DNA from: Prorocentrum cordatum
Lineage: Eukaryota > Sar > Dinophyceae > Prorocentrales > Prorocentraceae
Direction: 5' to 3'
NCBI GenBank assembly: GCA_963575745.1
Contig: CAUYUJ010014616.1
Span: 166,097 to 230,096 of the forward strand
DNA length: 64,000 nt
Part shown: in pieces, positions 30,277 to 41,290 of the stretch
Position numbering within the stretch: position 1 is the first letter of the stretch
How the letters are laid out: each line of letters starts with the position of its first letter
The notes under the pieces: generated by a model
Database searches by the model: none
Told to the model about the DNA's origin: nothing
What the model saw: the letters and a program-made list of their open reading frames with translations, nothing else
Program-made: the position numbers and the translations under genes

Positions 30277-31050
30277 CTCGTTGTTGTTGTTGAACATTAT
30301 TAATTCTAAAGAATAATTATTGTTGGGACCCCTGGTGCACGGCCCCCCCGCCGCGCCTAGGCCGCAGCTACATTTTCATCATTTTCGCGAAAGCCTCAGA
30401 AAAGTGGATGGGGTCCAGATCCGGTTGTTTTGTTGTAATCCGCTTTCCCTTGCAAAAAACACTATAAAATGACATTTCTTGTTCTAATATAATCAAATTT
30501 CAAGAATCCCTTGCAAAAAATAAGGTAAAGTGGACATTCGCGCGCGCAAGACGAAATCCTTCCAAAACCTTAGTGTTCGTAGCGATTTTAACATAAAAAC
30601 ATCAAAAAACCAATGGTTTTTCAAAAAAAAAATGTCAAAATTTCATCCCGCGCGCTCTTGCGGATTCGTAGGAAACCCAACACTTTTTAAACATTTCTGT
30701 CAAACGGGCTTTTGCGAGCAACTTTTTCGAACTTCTGCAACAACGGTTGCGCACCTGCCAGGGCCATCATCCCTGTCAAATAATACCATGCGGGACACAT
30801 TCGTTTTTTCTTCGCGCGCGCACGCCGTCGTCGTCGGCCGCGGGGCCCTGAATAGTAGCCACGGTCGTCCGCATGCCACGAAGTGAAGTGTCCGAACGTC
30901 ATAGGGCGGGAAGCTGGGTGTGGGTGGTGGCGAAGAGTCGTTTGGAAATTTGGTAGAGCTTGAACCGGCCCCCCCACAAAGTGGGGGTATTGCCCGCCTC
31001 CTATGAAAACCCTGGCACTGGTGAGAACGGAGTGTCCCCACGTGCTAGTA
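30277..31050 (+). mobile_element. Family F element, copy 1 (TTG-tailed)
   Basis: Begins after a TTG run with AACATTATTAATTCTAAAGA, then ATAATTATTGTTGGGACCCC, a near-palindromic start. It continues through CCTAGGCCGCAG, two CCCTTGCAAAAAA blocks about 80 bp apart, AAATCCTTCCAAAACCTTAG, GCGCGCTCTTGCGGATTCGT and AGGGCCATCATCCCTGTCAA. A small hairpin follows (CCCCCACAAAGTGGGGG, about 30,970-30,986), and it ends CACGTGCTAGTAA plus a TTG tail. It is AT-richer than its surroundings. Copy 2 follows head to tail. Copy 3 at 53.86 kb is almost identical over the last 520 bp. No protein is recognisable. Confidence 0.8.
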
Positions 31051-32035
<985 letters not shown>

Positions 32036-32258
32036 GTCCCACCGCGACCCGCCCCGCGACCCACCCGCGACCCCCCGCGACCCCGCGACCCACCCCACGC
32101 GACCCACCCCGCGACCCACCCGCGACCCACCCGCGACCCACCCCGCGACCCCCGCGACCCGCGCGGCCCACCCCGCGACCCACCCGCGACCCACCCGCAA
32201 CCCACCCGCGACCCACCCGCGACCCACCCGCGACCTACCCCGCGACCCACCCGCGACC
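32036..32258. repeat. CGCGACCCACC decamer-type array
   Basis: About 20 imperfect units of CGCGACCCACC and shorter CGCGACCC. A small related patch lies at 11,765-11,805 in the opposite orientation. Confidence 0.9.
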
Positions 32259-32700
32259 CAAACCACGTTCAAGGTGCAAACCACCATTTTCGGCGCCTGC
32301 GGCGGGCTTTTTTGCATTCCTTCCAGGTTGAGAGCCCGCGACCCACCCCGTGACCAACTCGCGACCAACCCTCGACCCAAACCACGTTCAGGGTACAAAC
32401 CACATTCTTCGGCGCCTGCGGCGGGCATCTTTTGCATTCGCTTCAGGTGGAGAGCCCGAGGCCCACCCGCGACCACGTTCAGGGTACAAACCACATGTTT
32501 CGGCGCCTGCGGCGGGCATCTTTTGCATTCGTTCCCGGTGGAGAACCCGCGCCCCACCCGCGACCCAAACCACGTTCAAGGTGCAAACCATTTTTTTTGG
32601 CGCCTGCGGCGGGTTGCTTTTGCATTCCTTCCAGGTGGATGTGGAGAACCCGCGACCCACCCGCGACCTAAACCACGTTCACTGAACAAACCAATGCCGC
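32255..32700. repeat. 91-119-bp tandem repeat, 4-5 copies
   Basis: CCACGTTCAaGGTgCAAACC recurs at 32,263, 32,382, 32,473, 32,570 and 32,683. Each is followed by GGCGCCTGCGGCGGG, TTTTGCATTC and a CGCGACCCACC spacer of variable length, so unit length varies with the number of decamers. Confidence 0.9.
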
Positions 32701-32985
32701 ACAATCGCGGCAGCGGATTTTTGCATGCCGCCTGAGCCCGCAAGGACCTCTTCAAGCCCCGCGCATCCACACCAGCCCGTCCAGCAACTCTGCCCTGGCG
32801 AGTTGCCTTCATCAAAGAAGGCGGGGAGCATAAAGTGGACAAAAAGGATTGCGTTGCCGTTATCTTGGGAAAGGAGGGGGAGGCAGGAGGAGTAAACAGG
32901 GGACGAGGAGAACGCGGAAGAAGAGAGGATGTAAGGATAATGTGGAGAAAGAAAAGGAGGAGGAGCAGGAGGACGAGGAGGGGGA
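32701..32985. other. No recognisable gene
   Basis: Unassigned sequence leading into GGA/GAT arrays. Confidence 0.5.
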
Positions 32986-32991
32986 GGAGGG

Positions 32992-33048
<57 letters not shown>

Positions 33049-33312
33049 GGATAATGATGATGATGATGCTGATGATGATGATGATGATGATGATAATGAT
33101 GGACGACAATGGGATGACGATGATGGAGGCCGATGAGGGGGAGGACGACAATGGGAGGACGATGATGAAAGGACGAGGGGGGGAGAGGGAGGACGAGGAA
33201 GAAGAGGAGGAGGAGGAGAAAGAGGTGGAGGAGGAGGATGGCAATGACGATGAGGACGAGGACGAGGAAGAGGAGGAGGAGGAGAAGGAGGAGGAGGAGG
33301 AGGAGGAGGACA
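32986..33312. repeat. GAT array followed by GGA array
   Basis: GAT at about 32,993-33,110, a mixed GAC/GGA stretch, then GGA to 33,312. Confidence 0.95.
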
Positions 33313-33690
33313 GCGCCATCGACAGGGAAGGTGGGGGCCACAAGGTCCGCCGGCTCGACGACGCCCACGTCGCCTGCGCCCGCCCCCTCACTCTTATCCG
33401 CAATTGCGGGGGGCTAGGTATACTGAAGGCTGACGGTGGCCCCCGACGGCGGCACCTGACTCGGGCAGGGAGGGTGTGGTGTGCAAGAAAACTCTGGAGG
33501 GCGCGGGATCTTCGCTCCCTTCCTTCTCACTTCTTGTCTTTGGAGGAGGTGTGCGAGGCTTCCACAGGTGTGCTGTATGAAGACAAGTTGTGGCTCACGC
33601 GAACCGTCCAGACGCGGAGAATACTGCCTTGGACTATAGTGCGTGCGGGGCCATTGCAACGGCTAAAGCTACCAAGCCGAGTCCCTCTCC
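33313..33690. other. Open but unrecognised stretch
   Basis: A plus-strand frame stays open across it (KVRRLDDAHVACARPLTLIR at its start), but it is continuous with the GGA array and no family is recognised. I do not call a gene. Confidence 0.35.
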
Positions 33691-33962
33691 TCCTTCTGCT
33701 CCTTTTCCTCCTCCTCCTTCCTCCTCCTTTCTCCTCCTCCTCCTTCTTCCATTCCTCCTCCTCGTCCTCCTCCCTTTCTCGTTTTCCTCCTCGTCCTCGT
33801 CGTCTTCCTCCTCCTCCTCCTCGCCGTCGTCGTCGTCCTCCTCCTCCTCCTCCTCCTCCTTCTGCTCCTCCTCCTCCTCCTCCTCCTCGCCCTCCTCCTC
33901 CTCCTCCTCCTCCTTCTCGTCCTCGTCCTGCTCCTCGTCCTGCTCCTCCTGGTCCTCCTCCG
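33691..33962. repeat. TCC/TCG array
   Basis: Roughly 270 bp of pyrimidine trinucleotides with CGT and CTG interruptions. Confidence 0.95.
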
Positions 33963-34600
33963 CCGTGCCATCGCCGCTGCCGCGCACGCGCCCATTTTTT
34001 GCCCAGCTTCGCCCTCGACCCTCCGCGGGTCAGGTGAGGCAGGCATCCGCTCGTCGTTGGCCATCGGCCAGGCCTCTGGAAGCCTCCGGGGGGTCAGGGC
34101 CCCAAATGGCAAAATCGCACGCTCCTGGGCATATTGGGGCCATCGGCCCCCCATCGGCGATCAATTAGCGATTGGGGGTCTTTGCGCCCCCCCCCCAAGA
34201 TGAGCCCCCCCTAACGTTGCCCCTGAGCCCCGTCGGGTGTTGCCAGAAGTGCCCCTGGCCCAAGGTGCCACCAGGATTTCCAAGGAGGCCCCCGCAGCGT
34301 CCAGAGCACCCCCCACGAGGCCAAAGGAGCCCAGGGGCTCAAACATGAGACGAACAACTGGGGGCACCTGGGGCCAGATGCACCCTCAACAACCCCCGAC
34401 CCCAGTCTCGGAACAACAAAACTTGGACCCAGCTCGAAGATGTACGCTTCGGGGAGCGCCCACCTCCTGGAGAAGCGTGCGTCCCAGCAGGACCCCCTGA
34501 CGGTGCATCCCCCGAGTGTCCTATCCATTCTGTGCGGCCAATAATTATGGGAGGAACTCGTAACTTCTGGGAGATAACATCGCCTGCGACCTCCTTCCTC
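33963..34600. other. No recognisable gene; short hairpin
   Basis: CCCCCATCGGCGATCAATTA, then GCGATTGGGGG (about 34,149-34,179), forms a hairpin. The segment 34,230-34,340 has CCAAGG/GGCCCC word usage like the 2.7 and 63 kb tracts. Confidence 0.45.
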
Positions 34601-35290
34601 TCCTTCCTCCTTTTCCGCTTCCTCCTCCTACTCCTCCTCCTCCTCCTCCTCCTCCACCTCCTCGTCCTCCTCCTCCTCCTCGTCCTCCTCTTCCTCCTTT
34701 TCCTTTTCCTCCTTCCCTCACTCGCTCCCTCCCTCTGTCCCTCCCTCCCTCCGCCTCTCCCTCCCTCCATCCCGCCTCTCTCCGTCCTCTCTCCCTTCCT
34801 CCTTCCCTCTTTTTTCTCCCGCTGGGCCTGAGTCAACGTCATGACGGCGCTTCACGATAACGGGCTCGCGATAGCGTTCCACGCAGGAGGAAAAGGAGGA
34901 TGGGGGATGAGGAAGAGGAGGAGGTGCAAGAGGAGGAGGAGGAGGAGGAGAAGGAGGAGGAGAAAGAGGAGGAGGAGGAGGAGGAGGAGGAGGGGGAGGA
35001 GGAGGAGGAGGACACGCACTGGGGGGACGGGGAGCCACAAGGCGTCGTTCCCACAACGTGTTCGGGAACCCTGCTCTCGCCTCCATGCCGGCTGCATGTT
35101 TGGCCCCAGCGGCCCCGATCCCAAGTAGCACTGGTTTTTCTCATCGTTATCATCCTCCCCCCACAACACATTATCCCTCCTCCTCCTCCTCCTCCGTCTC
35201 CTCCTCCCCCGTCCTCCCCCGTCCTCCCCCTTCTTCTCCTCCTCCTCTTCTTTTTCTTCCTTCTCCTCCTCCCCTCTCTCCTCCATTCCT
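34601..35290. repeat. Pyrimidine tract, GGA array, pyrimidine tract
   Basis: CTC/CCT tract at 34,601-34,815, GGA array at 34,888-35,012, CTC/TCC tract at 35,178-35,290. The strand bias alternates. Confidence 0.9.
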
Positions 35291-35389
35291 TGGCAGGGGT
35301 CATCTGAGCGAACGGAAATGCCTAAACGGGCAGGGGGGGAGGAGGCGGAGAACGCGGCCGAAACAAAGGACATAATGAGCGAACCGCTC

Positions 35390-35800
35390 AGGGGGACGGG
35401 TCACGCCCCGAGCGCGTGGCGCGGCCACCCCGCCTCTCCTCTTCACCTTTGCTGCTATTGGGGTGCTCCCCTGGGGTGATCCCACCAGCCCCCTTGGCGG
35501 GAGTGATGAAAGGGGGCCCCTTGAGGCTAACAGCGGCTTGCAGCACATCCACGTTCGCGCAAGTTTCGGGGATATGGGTCCTGAGAAGTCGGAGGGCGAG
35601 TTTCATATCCTTATGCCAGGGCGCCCAAGACATAGATTTGGGAGGCATAAGAACGGCCAGAGGGGAAACCGGGCGATGTTTGGTTTTTGATAACACAATC
35701 TCGGGCGCGTTGCGCTGCAGCCCCCATCATCTTCCTGTGAAGCTCGAGGGGCAACGGCGGCGTGAGCCCTGGCGTTTCAGCAGCTCTCAAAACGCCCTGG
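35390..35800 (-). pseudogene. Linker between endonuclease and RT (truncated)
   Basis: Downstream of the endonuclease on the minus strand, pieces such as LHRKMMGAAAQRARD and HKDMKLALRLLRTHI occur in changing frames, as expected of the linker before an RT. The signal is lost near 35,400, before any RT motif. The element therefore ends 3'-truncated, or was cut by a later insertion. Confidence 0.4.
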
Positions 35801-36720
35801 GGAAACTTCGCATATATTGTGGTTTCTGAAAAATATCCCTCGGAATGTTCCGTCTCTCTGGGTCCACGGGGCCCTTCCACTTGAACGAGACGGAGACTGC
35901 CGCATGGTCGGGGAGACGTTTCTGATCTAAGCTCTCGGGCATGCCGTGCACGAGCGCAGTGGCGTGGAGCTGGGTGGGGGTACGCCCAGGCGCAGACACC
36001 AGGACTCTGTCGATGGAGCTCAGCGTGTTGTTAGCTTTGTTGCGTTGTGTTTCCCCTTCCACCTCCGCCCCCGTAAACCACCTGAGTCTTCTATTCCACG
36101 CAGAGTCCCCTGGGATAGAAACCTGGGCTCCTTGGCCATGCCGAGCAGGGTCAGGGGCGAGAGGGCGAGGAGGTCCCGCGGAAAAATTGAAGTCACCCAC
36201 CAGAAGGACCATGGACTCGAGGGGGCGCCTGGAGGCCTCAAAGAAGTCTTTCTTCAAAACCTCTTCAGTGTACTTTCGGGAGTTCGCGTTGATGTCGTGG
36301 TTCTGAATGTTCTAGTGGATGATCGAGATGCCAGACCTGCAACGAATGTCCACGCGCAGGGCCCTCCCACGGATCAACATCTGCGCTGAGACCCCAGGCG
36401 GGGAACGAAGGTGAGAGAGAAGAAAATCGGGCGCGAAGGTGATCGCGCCACTGGCGTGCTGTCGTCGGCAAAGGAAGAGTAGGCGACGAACGGCTTATGC
36501 AAGTAATATAAGAAGGGCCGTCCACCGCAGCTCGCGTGCCACGAGACTCTTGCATCGCAACTAAAGCCCCTTGCTTCAAAAGTTGACGAACATATGAGAG
36601 TTTGCGGGCACGCGCCCGCAAGACTGTGGTGAACCAGAGCACGAACGTTCCAAGTCGAATTCGACAGCGGGGTGGGACGCGGGGCACGCCCTTGCCACTC
36701 CTTGAGGATCGGGTTAAAGG
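35801..36720 (-). pseudogene. APE-type endonuclease domain of a non-LTR retrotransposon (broken)
   Basis: In an intact element this domain nicks the target site. Minus-strand landmarks: STWNVRALVHH (about 36,630-36,665), opening the fold; LVAMQESRGT (about 36,545-36,570), with the metal-binding Glu; MVLLVGDFNF (about 36,184-36,213), the classic GDFN; SSIDRVLVSAP (about 35,990-36,022); and LPDHAAVSVSF (about 35,890-35,920), with the terminal Asp-His pair. Motif order and spacing match the exonuclease/endonuclease/phosphatase family. At least two frame changes separate the pieces. It continues the ORF that starts at 37.8 kb. The element class is clear, but the clade is not. Confidence 0.75.
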
Positions 36721-37804
36721 CACCACTCCACCTTCTCCTGCTGCGGGACTGAGGTGAAGGAGATCGCATTCCTGATCGCGGCCAGGTCGGAGCCAAGCGT
36801 GTTGATGTTGTTAGCGCAGAACTCCAGGGCGAGTGCCGACGTCGCACTCGGGATCGTGATGCGAATAAATTGCTTCCACTCGCATGCGATGGTGCCCTGC
36901 TGCCGATCCGTGAAGAACTTGGCCGGGGGTAAAGTTGATGAAAAACCTGCCACGCCTGCTCGCCCGTGATCTCGGTACGGACCATCGCAGGCGATTTGTC
37001 CGCCGAAAGGAAGCTGTCCGTCGGGTAGCCCTGCGTGTCCACAGTCGCGAACTTCTGCCAGGAGCCGTCGGGTTGCTTGAGCGCTCCCAGGGCCTGCGCC
37101 ACGCGCCTTGCAGCCAGGGTCGCAATGCCCTTGATGCGAAGCACGAATCTCTTGTCCACAGGGTCGCTCTCGACGGCGTACTGAACCTCATCCAATTTGA
37201 TCTTGGCGAACCACGGCTGCAGGGCCTCCAAGAGTTGGTCCTTGCCCACAGGGGCTCGGGTCCTCGCGATGATAACAGCCACATCTGGAGCACGGTGGAA
37301 GGAGGAGTCTGGAACAGCAATCGGCTTCGGCGGCTCAGTCCGCATGACACCAAGATGGTTGCGAAGCTCGGCGATTCCATTCTCGAGTTTAGATATGCGT
37401 GCATCCTGCTGGGACTGCTTCCACTCGACCTGCCCCAAACGCTTCTCCATTTGGCGGCCCAAGGCGTTGCAGTTGTTGGCCACGGATTTGGCCAGGTCGC
37501 CCGCACCATTCTGGAGCGATCCCGCTGCACGGAGGAGCTCGTCACGGGTGTTGTCCACGTAAGATCTGAGCGATGAGATGTCGTCGTCTGCCTCTGGTTG
37601 AGGGGTGCTGGGCGCTCGTCCACGAGGGGTGGCTGCCCCTCCCACCACCTCAAAGGCAAGCTCGCCGCCGGTGGGCAGAACAGGACGCTCCTGATAAGGA
37701 GAAGTGGCCATGTCCTCCAGGTTGGCGAGCATCGAGAGCGTCGCTTCCGCCGCTGCTCGGCGGCCTTCGCCGCTCCTGCTGCGGTCGTGGTCCCCTGCCA
37801 TGTC
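36721..37804 (-). pseudogene. N-terminal region of the same element (coiled coil plus RRM-like)
   Basis: The minus-strand frame begins MAGDHDRSRSGEGRRAAAEA near 37,801. A disordered segment is followed by a long heptad-like helix (SLRSYVDNTRDELLRAAGSL to LENGIAELRNHL, about 37,350-37,590). A compact region then reads VAVIIARTRAPVGKDQLLEA, then FVLRIKGIATLAARRVAQAL (about 37,090-37,290). The strand-helix-strand pattern and its position after a coiled coil resemble L1-type ORF1 proteins, which bind the element RNA; the RRM-like reading is inference. The frame shifts near 36,945, before the endonuclease. The plausible Met start and clean open frame of about 285 codons make this the best-preserved N-terminus in the window. 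Confidence 0.6.
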
Positions 37805-37975
37805 TGACGCGAGTGCGGGCGAGAGATTGGCTGCAAAGGAATCGCCGGAATGTGGGCCGCCTGTCGGCCCGTGATCTTCTCGATACAGGCCTACGGATAG
37901 GCCGCAAAGCTAATCGCTGATTCTCGGGCGTCTATGGCCCTTCACAACGTTTAGCCTTGAAGCAACATGGCTGCG
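37805..37975. other. Upstream flank of the minus-strand element
   Basis: Possible 5' untranslated region of the element. No promoter motif is recognised. Confidence 0.35.
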
Positions 37976-38338
37976 GAAACTCCCTCCTTCCCCCTCCTGA
38001 TCCTTCTCCTCCTCCTCCTCCTCCTCCCCTCCCCCTGCCCCATCCCCCTCCTCCCTCCCCCTCCTCTTCCCCCTCCCCCCTTCCTTCGCACCTCCCTTCC
38101 CCGCCCCCGCTCTCCTCCTCCATGTCCATCCCCCTCCCTCTCTAAGATCCGTCCCACGCTTGCGGCGGAGGCACAGGGCGCTCGGACGCCTGCGCCCGGT
38201 GCGCGTGCAGCTCCGCGGCGCGTCGCTCCGCCGCCGCTTCGGAATGCTCCTCCCCGCGGGGAGGAGGAGGAGGAGGAGGAGGAGGAGGAGCAGGAGGAGG
38301 AGGAGGAGGAGGAGGAGGAGGAGGAGGAGGAAGAGGAC
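37976..38338. repeat. CT tract and GGA array in inverted arrangement
   Basis: CCT/CTC tract at 37,980-38,145, about 115 bp of unique sequence, then a GGA array at 38,259-38,338. Confidence 0.9.
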
Positions 38339-38914
38339 GAGCTAGGTGCGCTCGCGTCATATGTGACCTCCTAACCCTCCTTCCCATCCCTTACCATGGC
38401 GTAGATCTCCGTGCTAGTCGCACAGTCGGATGTCGCAGCATGGCATAGCATTACATGGCATAGCATGGTGTTGAAGATCAACGCGTAGGATGACATAGCA
38501 TGGCGTGGCGACGCCCCAAAGTGGGGGGGGCGCTTCTGCGGCCCCAAATCCAATGATTTTTCTGGGGGGGCATGATCTAGATGTTTGGGGCTATTTGGAA
38601 GGACCGAAAACCATGCCGTGGCATGGCACTTGAAACAATGATGCCAACGCTGCAGCGGGAGCACGATTCGGAACGAGCGGAAGCGCGGAAATGAGGTCAC
38701 CGCTGCAGCGGGAGCACGATTCGGAACGAGCGGAAGCCCAAACATGAGGCAAGCGCTTCAGCGGGAACAGCAATTTGAAAAACAACCCAAGCGAATACTC
38801 TATTCCAGGGAACCCCGTGTGAACAAAAAACAACACGCGGAGGGGAACTGGACATCTTCCGAACGTCATCAGAGGAGACAGGAGAGCAGTATTCATATGG
38901 TGTAATTGTGGAGG
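38339..38914 (+). mobile_element. Element X, copy C (complete)
   Basis: Box GAGCTAGGTGCGCTCGCGTC at the left end, directly after a GGA array. Then CACAGTCGGATGTCG and CATGGCATAGC repeats, then 52-bp units (CGCTGCAGCGGGAGCACGAT, then TCGGAACGAGCGGAAGC, twice almost perfectly). The tail has CCGTGTGAACAAAAAACAAC, CACGCGGAGGGG, AACGTCATCAGAGG and AGTATTCATATGGTGT, and ends AATTGTGGAGGG. A GAT array follows within 20 bp. The best-preserved copy of the family in this window; non-coding. Confidence 0.8.
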
Positions 38915-38929
38915 GAGAGGAGGAGGGAA

Positions 38930-38948
38930 TATGATGATGATGATGATA

Positions 38949-38996
<48 letters not shown>

Positions 38997-39366
38997 GAGG
39001 AGGAGGAAGAGGATGAGGAAGAGGAGGAGGAGGAGGGGGACGAGGAGTAGGAGCAGGAAGAGGAGGAGAAGGAGGAGGAGGACGAGCAGGATGATAAGGA
39101 GGAGAAGGGAGAAGGAGGAGGATGAGGAGGAGAAGAGAGAAGGAGGACGATCACGAGGAGGACGACGAGGAGGGGGACGACGATGAGGAGGAGGAGGATG
39201 AGGAGGATGTTGGAGGAGGGGGATGAGTTGAGGAGAGATGATGCGGATGCGGATGAGGGGGACGAGGAGGCGGAGGAGGAGGAAGAGGAAGAGTGTGAGG
39301 ATGAGGATGCAGATTAGGGGAATGCTGCTGCGGCTGGTGATGATGCTGCTGATGATGATGCTGAAG

Positions 39367-39405
<39 letters not shown>

Positions 39406-40062
39406 CTGCTGCTGATGATGATTACGATGATGATGACGATGCTGATGCTGATGATGCTGCTGCTGATGATGATGTTGATGCTGCTGCTGCAGCTGATGCT
39501 GCTGACGATGATGAGAATGAGGGGATGAGGGAGATATGTTGCTGCTGCTGATGATTATGTTGATGGTGATGCTGATGCTGCTGATGGTGATGCTGATGCT
39601 GATGATGATGGCGATGAGGATGATGATGACGATGACGATAACGATGCTGATGCTGATGCTGATGCTGCTGCTGCTGCCGATGATGATGATGATGCTGCTG
39701 CTGATGATGATGATGCTGCTGATGATGATGATGATGATGAGGAGGACGAGGACCAGGACAACGATGATGAGGCGGATTATGATGAGGAGAAGGACAAAGG
39801 TGGACGTGGAGGAGAAGGAGGACGAGGACGAGGAGGGGGAGCAAGAGGAGGAGGAAAAGGAAGAGGAGGAGGTCGAGGAGGTGGAGAAGGAGGAGGAGGG
39901 AGGAGGAGGATGAGGAGACGGATGAGGAGGAGGAAAAGGAGGAGGAGGAGGAGGAGGAGGAGGAGGAGGAGGAGGAGGAGGAGGGAGGAGGAGGAGGAGG
40001 AGGAGGAGTAGGAGAAGGAGGGGGATGAGGAGGCGGAGGACGAGGAACAGGACACGAAGCAG
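38930..40062. repeat. 1.1-kb compound GAT/GCT/GGA array
   Basis: Nearly continuous trinucleotide sequence: GAT (38,930-38,990), GGA (38,990-39,230), GAT with many GCT units (39,300-39,760), GGA (39,780-40,062). The largest low-complexity block in the window. Confidence 0.95.
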
Positions 40063-40409
40063 GAGGAGGGGCGACAGGCATAGCACCGCAACACCACTAA
40101 CGGACCCAATGCGTCCCATTGCTAGGCGACTCAGATAGGCTTGGTCGAAGTAGAATCAGCAGCAGACTTCCTACGTGGGTGCCCCTCTTGGCTGGGAGCG
40201 CTGACGCCTGGAGGCGGCCCCTCATCGAGGGATATCGAAAATGCGTCTCATGGCACCACGCCCACCCACCCAAAGACCCGGTCGGGCACTTAGCAGGCCT
40301 CCGAGAATCCGCGCTATTCGCTCGCCGACTCGCGGGCGTCGCACGGGCCACGGCTATAAGAACAACGTGATGATCATGGTTAACCGGCGAAGAACGGTAT
40401 AACATATTT
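40063..40409. other. No recognisable gene
   Basis: Unassigned sequence between the compound array and the palindrome. The outer edge (GGTATAACATA) is weakly mirrored beyond the palindrome's right arm. Confidence 0.45.
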
Positions 40410-40528
40410 TTTTTCGCTGTCGGGGGCGCCTGTCCCTGGGCGGCTGGAAAGTTTATACCCTTACGGTGGCACCGTAGGGGTATAAACTTTCCAGCCGCCC
40501 AGGGACAGGCGCCCCCGACAGCGAAAAA
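40410..40528. repeat. Near-perfect 119-bp palindrome
   Basis: Left arm 40,410-40,460 begins TTTTTCGCTGTCGGGGGCGC; right arm 40,478-40,528 is its exact inverse over 51 bp. After one T/G pair the symmetry continues through TACGGTG-g-CACCGTA to a one-base centre at 40,469. The outer flanks (GGTATAACATATTT and AAATAAACTTTTT-type sequence on the other side) extend it imperfectly by about 15-20 bp. Possible interpretations are a foldback or MITE element, or a hairpin-RNA precursor. Confidence 0.95.
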
Positions 40529-41290
40529 GTTTATTTTGTACCTTTTTTTCGCTCGCTGACATGGGATCCCCCCTATAAAGCCGCATCGGTCCTCGGCCTC
40601 CCTGGGCGCCATCGACATGCCAGAGGCGCCAGGCCCCCTGTCCCGGGGACTCCGACGACGGGGGGGAGGGGAGCAAACCACGACGCCGTGGCGCAACATG
40701 GCGCTCACTACCCCGCGACATCAGGGCGGGGGGGGGATGGGGAACCAGAGGGCGACGCGCAGGAGGCGGAGGTCGAAACGCGTCGAACCGACCGAGGGCC
40801 GAGGGCGAGGACCCGAGGCGGACCCCGAGAGAATGCGCGGTATCGTGACGCAGGCCGGGCTCGCGCACCTGGATGGTGATCAGGGGGCTGGCGGCCTCGC
40901 CGTCTGCCCCGGGTCCCGCAAGACGGATGCCACTCCACGGAGGAACCGACGGTGCAGCAGGCCCCTCGCGGACTGCAGCGGTCCGAACTACAGGTCCGCC
41001 ACCCCGCAGGCTGGTCCCCGAGAGAGGCAACCTATGATCAAATGTGCACACGTTCGCCCGCCGGCATCGTAGGCGAACCCGCCTCCCGTGTGAGCCCGCG
41101 CCCACGTCAGCTCCCCCAGAGCAGAAGGGACAACTTCAGCCGAACATCAATCAAATGCACTGAGGGAAATACCTCTGGCGATCATCGGCCGAAAGCGCAT
41201 CGATTAAATCCAAACGAAGATCATGATCATACGGTAAGAAAGATCACTGGCGAACACTACTCGCGCCGTGGTGGTAAAGAACTCTGTCGG
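40529..41290. other. No recognisable gene
   Basis: Both strands have open frames in this GC-rich stretch but the peptides are Arg/Pro/Gly-rich. No element or RNA gene is recognised. Confidence 0.4.

Noticed and set aside
30960-30990. Hairpin CCCCCACAAAGTGGGGG as a terminator
   Set aside because: Part of each family F copy and not downstream of a gene; treated as an element feature.
38930-40062. Long open frames giving His-, Met-, Ser-, Glu- or Leu-rich proteins
   Set aside because: They exist because period-3 repeats keep several frames open. The peptides are pure repeat translations with no start context or domain.
40410-40528. Palindrome read as a rho-independent terminator
   Set aside because: Far too long and perfect, and no adjacent gene; the context is not bacterial.
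40529-41110. Open frames of 150-210 codons on both strands
   Set aside because: GC-rich DNA with Arg/Gly/Pro-rich translations on overlapping strands; neither has domain-like features.
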